A stretch of 64,000 nt of DNA from Orychophragmus violaceus. Lineage: Eukaryota; Streptophyta; Magnoliopsida; Brassicales; Brassicaceae. Location: NCBI GenBank assembly GCA_030180135.1, contig CM058233.1:24275615-24339614 (forward strand). The letters are read 5' to 3'. Both the position numbers and the translations under genes were made by a program. Of the stretch, positions 47,324-56,882 are shown one piece after another (within the stretch, counting starts at the first letter, position 1; each line of letters begins with the position of its first letter). The notes under the pieces were generated by a model. That model searched no databases, was not told where the DNA came from, and worked only from the letters and a program-made list of their open reading frames with translations.

Positions 47324-48532
47324 TGATAGGTCAAGAATTAATCCCTATACTATACTGCAAGTGAACAGCAATGTCAAAGTAGTATATAGGGTTATCGAAT
47401 CCACAGGGACACTTGGTCTCAATAGATCAGAACAGTAGAGACTAATACTAGAAAGAAAACAATATGATTGAATTAAAAGTGGTGCGAGAAAGTAAATCAG
47501 TAGCAGAGATTAACGGTTGTGGAAGCAAGTAATTAAAAGCGTCAAGCCTAGGGTATTCTCAGGAAATCAGACAAGCAGACAGTTCATTCAGCAAGGATCT
47601 AATTAAGCACAGTTCTAGAACTCAAAACACAGATATAGAATTAACCAAATTCCTTTGCGATAATTCTCTAAGTCTAAGTGCAGCAAACCAAACTTTCGTT
47701 TGCGAGAACTAACAGATTAAACTAGCATTAATCCCAAGTTTGATATGTTCACAATTATCCTAAACCAAACTTCCGCTTGCGCAAAGTTTAATTGCCCAAT
47801 TTAATTAGTTCAGATTCCTAAACCCCACTTCCGTGACGTATTTAGCAACCTAAGATCTAGATTCTAATTGATCAGGTTAGAACTAGCTTTAAGCACAATT
47901 AAATTGAAGAACAGATATAGTTTGAATCCTTAACTGAATTTGAACAAGTCTAGCAAGTCATGAAATCCTATGTGAGAGACCCTAAACCTAACTAGGAATC
48001 TACTCAGACATAGATAATGAAAACATAATCATAGAATGAATAAATTGCATAAAAGAATAAGAGTAAAAGGTCGAAATCTTCTCCAAATACAGATGAAGTA
48101 ATAGGTTCAGATCAGCCCCAAAAGCTCTAAAAATCCTCTGCTCTTAATTATGAAAGCGTAATGTAAAGCGTCTCTAATTAAAACACCAAAAACTCTATTA
48201 TATAGGCCTAATCTCGGCTGGGGCTTCTGTGTAAATACTGGAACTATCTTGGGCTTCTTTGCAAATCTTCATAACTTCATTAAACCGACGCGTACGGCCC
48301 ATCTCGCTAGTGTGTCGACCGATGCACAAGGTGTGTCGGTCGATGCATGATCAATAAATCGGACAGTGAGTTAAGCTCTCGGCCAAAACGTCCCAAAAGT
48401 CCCAAAATGCTCCAAATATCTCCAATTAGCTCCAAACCTGATTAAACCTGTAAAAGACTCTAAACAAAGACAAAAGACACTAAAAACACATCTATATCAT
48501 GGTCTAAAATGGGTAAAAACCATGATATATCA
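47324..48532 (-). repeat. 5' LTR of element B (1209 bp)
   Basis: Near-identical to 41999-43210: a 3-bp gap near 48070 (aaaggtcg versus aaaggggttcg) and one base change at about 47774 (ccgcttg versus ccgtttg). Palindrome pair at 48311-48347; TATA box at 48197-48204. Confidence 0.95.
48311..48347. repeat. Palindrome pair in U3 of B 5' LTR
   Basis: Units at 48311-48326 and 48332-48347, 21 bp apart, identical to the 3' LTR pair. Confidence 0.92.
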
Positions 48533-48537
48533 TCTCA

Positions 48538-49304
48538 CCAAAGGATTATCGATCAAAGGGCACATGGATTCTTACTTTGTCAGTTTTAAACCACCATACT
48601 ATCTTTTTCTGGTTCCTCTTCTCTTTTCCCTTCCTTAGCATTCTGATTTTTCCCCATTGGGTATCATTTTTTTTTATCAGTGCTCTTCCCATTAAGGGGT
48701 GTACTTTGGACACATTCCATGAATGCACAGGAGGTAATAGTGTTTGCTACTACTCCCGTGACCACTTCGGAGCTACTAGCTGATCCTCAGTTTATTTCTC
48801 TCTTTTTTGTACTTTATGGAAGGGGAGAAGGGAACCTTACTCGGACGGGTTTACAAGCTGTGTCAGAACTAACAAAGGAATCCGACTCAAGGTATACCAA
48901 GCCCTTAGGTGAGAAAATTAAGTCAAGTTAAGGGTGAAGTCAGTTAAGGATCCTCTGAATACCTGAATTGATATGGGTGTCCTCAGTAGGTTGATCCGTC
49001 TTGGGTTTTCTAATAGTCATAGATTGATCTTTCAGCTTCATCCCAGTGGTTACTTAAGTTCCTGCAAGATGTTGTTAACTTCTCAAAAATTCACTGTTTC
49101 CTACTTAAACCGTTTTGACTCAATAAAACAAAAAATATTTGAAAACTAGGACTGACTCTAAGAAAACAGAAAGATAATAGTCAGTACCACCTCCCCCACA
49201 CTTGAAACACACTGTCCCCAGTAGTATCGAGCTAAGGATCGGTAAAAGAAAGAAAAATGTTAATGGATGTCTTAAGTTCTGTCTGATTTTTACCTATGTC
49301 GCTC
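48538..49304 (-). other. Non-coding 3' interior of element C
   Basis: Resumes element C after the B insertion. Homologous to 43495-44251 in B. Contains a PPT-like tract at 49189-49204 and no supported ORF. Confidence 0.6.
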
Positions 49305-49450
49305 ATGCATCGATCGTTACGCATAAATGCGACGACCGTTGGAAGGCGATTTGCGTCATGAGTCGATCGTTGCTCAGGACCGCAACGATCGCTGCAATGC
49401 GATTTTCGTGTTATGACGATCGACACACAGGACCGTGTCGATCGTTGCAT
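49305..49450. repeat. Three palindrome pairs downstream of the env-like module
   Basis: Cores at 49311/49333, 49364/49386 and 49417/49439, all 22 bp apart, with GGCGATTTG, ATGCGATTT and TTGCGATT flanks. Confidence 0.88.
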
Positions 49451-49676
49451 TGCGATTCCGTCGAACATTCAGTAGTTAGCAGGTTAGTCTGTGAGAAATT
49501 ATCAAATTTCAAACCTGCAAGCTGAAAATCAATGCAAACAAGTAGAATCAAAGCAACAGATAGTCTCAAAGTAAAAAAATCATCCAAACATAAGAATCCT
49601 AAGAAAATCAAGAGAAAAATGCAAAAGAAAAGATGAAAACAGAAATACAGAACCGTAGTCTGAAAAGCCACTACTC

Positions 49677-51158
49677 TCACTCGTCATCTATGCCATCATA
49701 GTGATCAGTATCGCTCGAAAGAACAGGGGTCGGAGATCGCTGTCTACGTCGACGGGAAGGTCTGGGCTGATGAATCTGTGGCTGACTCCTGCAAGTGAAG
49801 CCACGCATGTAGTTCCAGATGCTCCGCAGAATACCATCCTGACGCTTTCTCCACTCTCCCTCAGACATCTCACTCAAAGGCACTGAAGGCTCAGGATAAG
49901 GACCAATGTCATGTGCAGCAGGAGCAGCAGGTGCAGGAGCAGATGAAGAAGAAGGGCGTGTAGAAGGCTCTCCCAGTGGATGAGCCATCGTAGGCACACT
50001 GCGCTGATCTCGCGTAGGAGGCTGGAAACTCAAGGCAGCCAGCGTATCAATCTTGGTCAGATCAGCAGCAGGAAGGTCTATACCACGCTTCGTAGTGGTG
50101 TCATAATAGACCCATATATGTCCCTCCTTCAGCCATGTAGCACTCTGCAGGTGGGTAAAATCAAGGAATTCCTTGCTGTCATCACACTCTGTACCCTCTA
50201 AGGGAATCCTGCAATGCCTAAAAATGGGAGTAAGCAGACTCCCTACTGACTCAGTGTCCTTCCCATCGAATGGCTTCTTCTGCAGTGAGCACAAGTGATG
50301 AGCAAAGACAGATCCTAAGTTGAGTCCTCTGGTGGGATCTCTCAAATCAGTCTCAACAAATTACTCCCTTAACCCAATGAAAAGAATCTCCAGCTCATTC
50401 TTACGCATCTTGTTGGCTTTAGCTTTGCACAACAGAGTATATCCCAAGATGCGCAAGACATATCTGAGAACAGGATGCCTAACCTGTATCCGATTCGTCG
50501 TCCTCGAGCAATACTGACCGTTGCCAATACAGTCCCATAAATACTGAGCTTCCGGCACATCCCACTCAAGAGAAATACCAATACGCGTAGGCTCAACGCT
50601 GAATCCATAAATCCGACAGATATCAATAAGGGGAATCCGATACCTGACTCCTAAGCACATGAAGGTAAAGAAACCTCCTGAAGCTCTCCTGCTCTCTGGG
50701 TCAGGATAAATAACTCTGCAGGTGGCCAGCAGCTGTCTCACCAGATCAGGATACAACTCATAGTGTTGCATAGGCATTGTCCCCAGACCAATTCCCTTAA
50801 CCAATGTCAGCACCTGCTCATCAATGCCTAGACCTCTATAAGTCCAGTAGTCAGCAAACTTGGTCGGCTTAATCGTCATGCTACACCAACCATTGTAGAG
50901 CAATGTATCGAACTCGTCCCAATGCTCATGTAGCGGCCTCTCTGTGAATGTGTCGGTCTTAAGCAGCTTATCAATCTCCATATCCCATACCTTGTTTGTC
51001 GGAATCCACTCCTTATCTGCCTTAGGCCAAGGCAACTGTATCGCTTCCCGATCTCTCTGATAAGGCTCAGGATATGGTGAGTCTCGAGGAAACCACTCAA
51101 CTGGCGGAGGATGATCATCTGCAGCTGCAGCTGCTGCAAACAAGAAAACAATGCACAT
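49677..51158 (-). pseudogene. Athila ORF-1-like (env-region) protein of element C
   Basis: A single reading frame of about 493 codons with one TAA nonsense codon at 50361-50363 (GLRE-stop-FVETDLRD). It matches the Athila ORF-1 type family (PF03078-like), of unknown function: EWFPRDSPYPEP, VWDMEIDKLLKTDTFTERPLHEHWDEFDTL, MPMQHYELYPDLVRQLLA, IGISLEWDVPEAQYLWDCIG and, after the stop, FAHHLCSLQKKPFDGKDTESV, then a Pro/Ser-rich and Arg-rich tail. The position 3' of the protease is that of Athila env-like genes. The first codons (MCIVFLFAAAAAADD) are either a signal-like start or intron sequence: a consensus intron (51134-51424) ends just inside them. Confidence 0.65.
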
Positions 51159-51424
51159 TTAGTCACGACAGAACTCCCTGTGAAGTCGCAATGCAACGAC
51201 TGTTGCACAAGTGCAGCGATCGTTGCAAGGCGATTTCACAGTCGCCAAATAATCCCCCAAATCGTTTCTAAATTTGTTCCACAATCTCACAAATAGCATA
51301 ATTCCATCATCAATCAACCTAAATCAAGTCTATAACAGTACGGAATCATCATCTCAAAGCTAAAAATCCCCAATTTCAAAACCCTAGAACCGAATCCGAA
51401 AATGGTGAATTTGAGAGCTCTTAC
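51134..51424 (-). other. Candidate leader intron of the env-like gene
   Basis: Donor CCAAG/GTAAG at 51425/51424 and acceptor TTTGCAG/CAG at 51134/51133 on the minus strand, 291 bp. It contains a palindrome pair. The upstream exon looks like a plant 5' leader without ATG. Splicing would skip the hydrophobic start of the ORF, so either reading is possible. Confidence 0.45.
51192..51227. repeat. Palindrome pair in the env-like leader
   Basis: Cores CGACTG (51197) and CGATCG (51217), 20 bp apart, followed by AAGGCGATTT. Confidence 0.85.
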
Positions 51425-51611
51425 CTTGGAATCGCTGCGATTGGGTTAGAGAAATAGATAGAGGGTGTGAAAACAAGTAGAATGAGCTTTGAATCAATGA
51501 AAATGATGAAGATTTTAGTGATTTAGGGTGATGAGAATCGGGTTTGTACGGACGGCGAAATGGGGAAGAAGAGAAGATAGAAAAGGGTTAAGGCAATTAC
51601 CTGGATCGTGT

Positions 51612-51815
51612 GTGCAACAACCGTTGCAGGTAAGCAACGATCGTTGCAGCTGAACCAAATTGATTCTTGTTTAGCACGCGTACCTTTAATTTTTGCAAAT
51701 CGAACCACTTGCAACGACCGTTGCACAGGACCGCAACGATCGTCACAAGGCGATTTCATCTCTTCATCATTTCTTCCTACAACGACCGTTGCACATGTAG
51801 GCAACGATCGTCACA
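51612..51815. repeat. Three palindrome pairs between protease and env-like gene
   Basis: Cores at 51618/51638 (20 bp), 51715/51737 (22) and 51783/51805 (22), with GCAACGATCGTTGC-type arms. 51635-51648 is a perfect palindrome. Confidence 0.88.
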
Positions 51816-51922
51816 CATCTCCAGACAGTGTTCTGTAAAGAAAACTTAGCAAAAATAAAATCAAAACGTGAAATCCTAAGAAAAACTCCAAAAAATAGAT
51901 AAGAAAAACACTAAAACCTAAT

Positions 51923-51952
51923 AGTGGGTTGCCTCCCACTCAGCGCTTGTTT
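51923..51952 (-). promoter_or_regulatory. Conserved GGGAGGCAACCC motif, element C
   Basis: Sense AAGCGCTGAGTGGGAGGCAACCCACT, at the same place after the protease stop as in element B. Confidence 0.6.
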
Positions 51953-51982
51953 AAGGTCATTAGCTTGACCGGACGAACAAGA

Positions 51983-53134
51983 TCAAGATCCTGGAGGTTT
52001 CAACAGAGACTGTGATTGTCTCTGCGAAAGTCTCCTCATCCAAGGTGGAGAGTAAGCTGTCTCACTGTGAGCTAGTCCAAGAAAAGAGGGAACAAAATGA
52101 TCTCCAGGATCTGAAACCAAAGTTTCACTCATCTGCTCTCCATATCCATTCTCAATCCTGAAGGTTTGCCCATCAATCTGCGGCTTGCGCAGCATATCCA
52201 TCTCAAAGTGCAGAGGCTCATCTCCCAGATAGAAATCAACAAGACTGTTCCTTATATCTATCACTGCTCCAGCTGTGGCTAAAAACGGTCTTCCCAGTAT
52301 CAAAGCATCATCCTGCTCACTGTCGTACTTAAGCACCAAGAAGTCTGTCGGAACTAAGTAGTTTCCAACTCTTACTGGGACGTCCTCAAGAACTCCTTCC
52401 GGAATCCTTACTGACTAATCAGCTAGGACAAGAGAGGTTCTAGTGGGTGAAAAATCCATCATCCCTAGCTTCTCTGCCACAGAGTATGGCATGAGACTTT
52501 CAGCAGCTCCTAAGTCACACAGAGAGCGCTTGAAACCATCCTCAAAAATAGAACAACTCAGCACAAATATCCCAGGATCTGGTAGTTTCTTCCGGATCTT
52601 AGTTAACAGCACATTACTTATCTGTTGGGGGACCACTATCACCCAATCTTTTAGCATCTCATCCATTGGCAGCATCTTCTTCAAGTATCTCTGCACACAA
52701 GGGTGATAAGGTAGATCATCAGATGGTGGAACTTCTTCCAACTCCTCATCCATCTCTCCTATCTGTCGGACCTCATCAATCTCTTGTTGAGTTATCTCAG
52801 ACACTCCAGGGAATAATCTAATAAGCTCCAGATCCGTCTCTGCATCAATGCCATGAAACTCAAGAAAATCTGTCTGTCCACGACATGCAACGATCGACGC
52901 TAGAGGTGCATTGATCGATGCAGTATAAGTTTCACAGATTCCACCCGAGATATTTTCCTCAATTTCAGAATTTTCAGCTTCTTCCACCAGTTCAGCTGTA
53001 TTTAACTCGAAATTTTTACATTGGTATGATCCATCATTGATATAGACTGACCAAGCCTTGATGTGGTTGTCCACGACACTCTTTCCCTTAACAGAGCTTG
53101 AAATTTGGCTCACTTGTGTATCCAATTGCTTCAC
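51983..53134 (-). pseudogene. Element C retropepsin region with one nonsense codon
   Basis: Linker (HIKAWSVYINDGSYQCK, a Glu-rich stretch, SINAPLASIVACRGQ from a palindrome pair), YHPCVQRYLKKMLPMDEMLKDWV, the active-site motif CDLGAAESLMPYSVAEKLG, then a TAG stop (about 52415) where B has CAG (Gln). The same frame reopens as VPVRVGNYLVP-type sequence, LILGRPFLATAGA and AYSPPWMRRLSQRQSQ. Apart from that C-to-T change it is collinear with the intact protease of B. Confidence 0.85.
52886..52922. repeat. Palindrome pair in gag-protease linker of C
   Basis: Cores CGATCG (52891) and TGATCG (52912), 21 bp apart, in frame within the linker. Confidence 0.88.
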
Positions 53135-54518
53135 GTGAGTACTTAAGGAAGATCCATAACTGTCCTTCTCGCAACTGCTCCATCATACTCTCCATCTTGC
53201 TCTCATGAGCATTAGTAGCAGGAGGTGTTTGGTAAGAGGAAGATCCATAAGTCCTCTGATTACCTTGTTGAAAAGGCTTTTGGAAACCAGCATTCTGTCC
53301 AAAGCCAGAAGAGTTTTGATTGCTTGTGAAAGCACTTTTCTGTCTACCATTGAAGAACCTATTACCTTGCTGTCCTCCAAACCTGTTTCCTTGGAAACCA
53401 AATCCTCCAATGTAGTTCACATCCTCTTCCTGACCATCTTCTCCAGCTTGGATCACTTCTACATCTTGAGCAAAATGGACAGATTTCTTCCCAGCCAGCA
53501 GATTACAAACAGTGTCCAACTTAGTCCTAATATCAGCAATCTCCAAGTTATCTATCTTCCCACCAGATTCTTTCCTTCTCCTATCAGCAGTCTTGCAGCT
53601 ATTACTGCTTACTAAGTTATCTATCAGTTGCTTAGCTTGCTCAGGAGTCCTAGTGTTGAAATTTCGATTGCTGGAATTATCCAATGCAGTTTGGTAAGGG
53701 AGATCTATACCTCTAAAGAAAATGCCCAGCAATGTTACTTCAGTGAATCCATGATGCGGGCAGTCACGTTGGTGCTTCTTAAACCTCATCCAGGCAGTCT
53801 TAAGAAACTCTATAGGACCTTGGGAGAAAGTTAGAATGTCTTGTCTCGACTGATCAGAGCGAGCATCATCATAGAAGTGTCTCAAAAACTCACTCTTCAC
53901 AGCGTCCCATGTAGTAAACTTCTCAGGTGGAAGTTGTTTCAGCCAGGCAGCAGCATCTCCAGCGAGAGAGTAGGGGAAGAGTTTGAGAAACAGATAGTCA
54001 TAGTTCACTCCATCATACTTCATCCCAGTGACTATGTCCTCAAACTCATCAATATGATCAATTGGCTGCTCATTAGGGAAACCATGGAAGGCATTCTGCC
54101 TCAGAATAGAGTAGTAGATGGTCTTGATCTCGAAGTCATTCCTCTCAAAACCAGGAGGCACAAGAGCTGACCGGTTAGCATGAAACTCATTCGGACGGTT
54201 ATAGTCAGCAAGAGTCCTCTCATTAGCAGCAAGAGGATTAACCATTTGCCTCTCACCTTGTCCTTGGCCTTGTCCTTGCTCTTTTTCAGACTCAGGGATC
54301 ACATTCCCTTCAGCATCAATCCTATGCCCAGCAGCATTGTACGGATTGTTATGTCGGTCCCTCAGGACACCTTGAGCATCGGGTATCAGAATCAGACGTT
54401 CTTGAACCCTTCTTGCTCGTTGAACTTTCTTGTTAGTCCTCTCTAGTCTAGCAAGCTCCTCAAGTCTGAGATTAACGAGATTCGAGTTCGGATTACTTCT
54501 GGTATCACGCGTCTGCAT
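53088..54518 (-). pseudogene. Element C gag (C-terminal deletion)
   Basis: Gag frame starting at the ATG of MQTRDTRSNPNSN (54518), with the same domain order as B: DYNRPNEFHANR, FEDIVTGMKYDGVNYDYLFLK, AWLKQLPPEKFTTWD, EFLRHFYDDARSDQSRQ, WMRFKKHQRDCPHHGF, NTRTPEQAKQLIDNL, HFAQDVEVIQ and an Asn/Gln/Gly-rich tail. Near 53150 a deletion removes the QTKISVDCNKKLDAVYEDL segment present in B, shifting the frame to a short unrelated end. In the undeleted state gag and protease would share one frame. Confidence 0.85.
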
Positions 54519-54537
54519 CAACCGTCTGTAATCATAG

Positions 54538-54624
54538 TGCAACGATCGATGCTAAGGTGCAACGATCGACTCAACTCAGTCGCTTAGTAACGATCGACAC
54601 AAAAGGATGCAACGATCTATGCTA
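54538..54624. repeat. Two palindrome pairs in the leader of C
   Basis: Cores at 54543/54563 (20 bp) and 54591/54613 (22 bp), upstream of gag. Confidence 0.88.
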
Positions 54625-54734
54625 GGCGAATGTCAAACCTGCGACAGAGAAAAACAGAGAAAATTAGTAACCAAAAAAAAAAAAAAAATCCTAGTCTAAA
54701 CCCTAAGTTCAAATCTATCGAAGACTCGAAAGAG

Positions 54735-54752
54735 TCCCCGGCAACGGCGCCA
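54735..54752 (-). promoter_or_regulatory. PBS of element C (tRNA-Asp)
   Basis: TCCCCGGCAACGGCGCCA on plus, a perfect 18-nt match to the tRNA-Asp 3' end, 6 bp inside the LTR. Confidence 0.9.
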
Positions 54753-54758
54753 AAAACT

Positions 54759-55978
54759 TGATAGGTCAAGAATTATCCCTATTCTAACTTCAAGTGCACA
54801 GTGATGTGAATATAGTACTTTAGGGTATCGAATCCACAAGGACTCTAGGCAACGATAGATTAAGAACAGTCAAGTTAAACTAGGAGAAAGCAATGTAATG
54901 AGAAAATAAAAGCAATGCAAGAAAGTAAATCAGTAGCAAGATTGGTTTGTAGGCAATTAACTAAAAGCGCTAAGTCTAGGGAGTTCTCAGGAAATCAGAC
55001 AAGCAGATAAATTATTCAGTCATGATCAAATTAATCACGGTTCTAGAACTCAAACACGGAAATAGAATTAACCAACTTTCATTGTGAGAATTCTCTAAGT
55101 CTAATAGCAGAAATCCAAATTTCTTTGTAATTCCTAACAGATTAAACTAGCTTTAAGATTAAGTTCGATATGTTCACAATTCAATTAAACCAAATTTCTT
55201 TGCGAGTAATTCAATTGCTCAACCTAAATAGTTTAGATTCTAAACCACACTTTCGTGTCAATTTAACAACCTAAGATCTAGATTCTAAGTGATCAGGTTA
55301 GAAACTAGTGTTTAAGCACAATTTAGATCGAAGAACAATTATTGATATGAATCCTTAACTGAAATAAATAAATCTAGCAAGTCATAAAATTCTTAATGAG
55401 AATCCCTAAACCTAACTATGAATCTACTCAGACATGGAACATGAAAACATAATCAATGAAATAATAGATTGCATAAAAGAGAATATAAAAGTAAAGGGGT
55501 TCGAAATCTTCTCCAAAAAGCAGGAAGCAGTACAAGATTAGATCAGCCCCAAGCTCTAAAAACTCTCAGCTCTAATTATGAAAGCGTATGTAAAAACTGA
55601 TGTAAAAACCTAATTATATAAGCTAATCACGTCTTGGGGCTTCTTTGTAATTATTAGGAACTTCTGGGCAAAACTGTGAATTCTGCATTCTTCATTAAAC
55701 CGCCGAGGAAGGCCCATCTCGCTAGTGTGTCGATCGATGCACGATGTGTGTCGATCGATGCACGATGTGTGTCGATCGATGCATTACTCTGTTTTGGACA
55801 GTGAACTCTATCTCTTGGGTCAAAACACCAAAATGCTCCAAAAAGCTCCATAAACTCCAATTCCCCTCCAAACATGCATATATCTAATAACACCTGTAAA
55901 AGACTCTAAAGAAACACTAAAAGACTCTAAAACACACTTATATCATGGTCTAAAACCGGTAAAAACCATGATATATCA
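54759..55978 (-). repeat. 5' LTR of element C (1220 bp)
   Basis: TGATAGGTCAAG to ATATATCA. It carries three palindrome units where the 3' LTR has two. TATA-like site near 55611-55621. Hairpin 1 at 55073-55084 differs from the 3' LTR copy by a change that keeps pairing as G-U. Confidence 0.92.
55726..55783. repeat. Palindrome triplet in U3 of C 5' LTR
   Basis: TGTGTCGATCGATGCA at 55726, 55747 and 55768, each 21 bp apart with spacer CGATG. Confidence 0.93.
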
Positions 55979-56880
55979 TGATCTCTCATTCCTGTTGTTG
56001 AACTCAGGTGAGTTCCTTCCAGCTTCTCTATTTGCTTCCACCATCGTTACCGCTTGTTGGTATTGATTCTGCCCCCTTATTTCTTCCTCTCTGATCATCA
56101 TTTCCGTTCTTTCCCCAGTTTCTCTGTTGTTTCGGATCGCTTTTAATATTGCATTCACTGTTGTGTCCATAAGCATTTGATCCTCCTGCTGGTTGACTCT
56201 TTGTTGTCTAGCAGCTCTCTCTACAGGGTCCTCAACATTGACGTATTTATAGGTCACTTCCCTTAGCTGCTCCATAATTTCCTCTCTATGTGGATCTTGT
56301 AATGGGGGAGCTTCTTCAAATACTAGTGTTCTCTCCAAAGGGAGTCTCCTGATTTCAGATGTTACTTCCTGGTCTGGGGCTTCTCTCCTAGACCCAGGTT
56401 CATCATTTGTCCTGATCAGGTTCACCGGTGTTCTTTCCAGCCAGCCGTTGTTTTTGTGTTTTCCACCGTCTCAGTCCTCACAGTTCTCTTCTTCCCTATG
56501 GTTATTTCTCCTTCTAGATTCTCTTTATGTGGAAGAGAGGTGGTCTTCTCCCATATGTTGCTTTTCTCTTCAGATCTTTTGTCCACCTCTCAGGTCTCTG
56601 TTATCTCTTCTTTATTCTAACGGATATTCAGCTTGTATTTGTCTTCTTCTTTTGTATTCGTTTGCCTCACTTCTCCTGGTTTCAGTTTCTCTGCTTCTCC
56701 CTTCATCACATCTTCTTCTTGTTTCCTCCTGGTTTGGCCACACATCTCCCCTACTACCTCTTCTCTCAGGTCCCAATCTGCTACTTGGCTGGCGAGGTTC
56801 AAAGATTGACAGCTCATCTCTTCTGCTTTTAGCTCTGGGTGCTATCTTTTCTCCCTCTCTTTCATCCGGACAATGTTGAG
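55979..56880 (-). pseudogene. LINE copy 3: ORF1 C-terminal half
   Basis: Minus-strand LINE ORF1 sequence beginning just at the end of the zinc knuckle (QHCPDEREGEKIAPRAK near 56875), then an Arg/Glu-rich tail, shifting frame near 56430 and ending in a charged coil (EIMEQLREVTYKYVNVEDP, EEIRGQNQYQQAVTMVE). It is interrupted by element C at 55978 and continues at 40530. The 5' end is lost at the junction with the Athila-like remnant at about 56881. Confidence 0.7.
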
Positions 56881-56882
56881 AT

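Larger units (their letters stand above)
41999..48532 (-). mobile_element. Athila-like element B, complete and young, nested in C
   Basis: LTRs at 41999-43210 and 47324-48532 are nearly identical: I see one substitution and one 3-bp indel. Perfect 5-bp target duplication TCTCA (41994-41998 and 48533-48537). After the right duplication the sequence continues with C interior homologous to B's own interior at 43495, proving insertion into C. Contents in sense: PBS, gag (intact), protease (intact frame), then 1.3 kb of non-coding sequence and PPT. There is no RT, integrase or env-like module. Confidence 0.95.
40531..55978 (-). mobile_element. Athila-like element C (interrupted by element B)
   Basis: 3' LTR 40531-41726, PPT, interior resumed at 48538 after element B, env-like module, protease, gag, PBS, 5' LTR 54759-55978. 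The flanking 5-mers tgttc (40526-40530) and tgatc (55979-55983) match at 4 of 5 positions. It inserted into LINE copy 3. It encodes gag, protease and an Athila ORF-1-like protein but no RT or integrase, and each ORF now carries a break. Confidence 0.88.

Noticed and set aside
44252..51815. CRISPR-like arrays of repeats and spacers
   Set aside because: The units are short palindromes in pairs with 5-bp gaps inside plant retrotransposons. There are no unique 30-bp spacers and no cas genes, and the organism is a plant.
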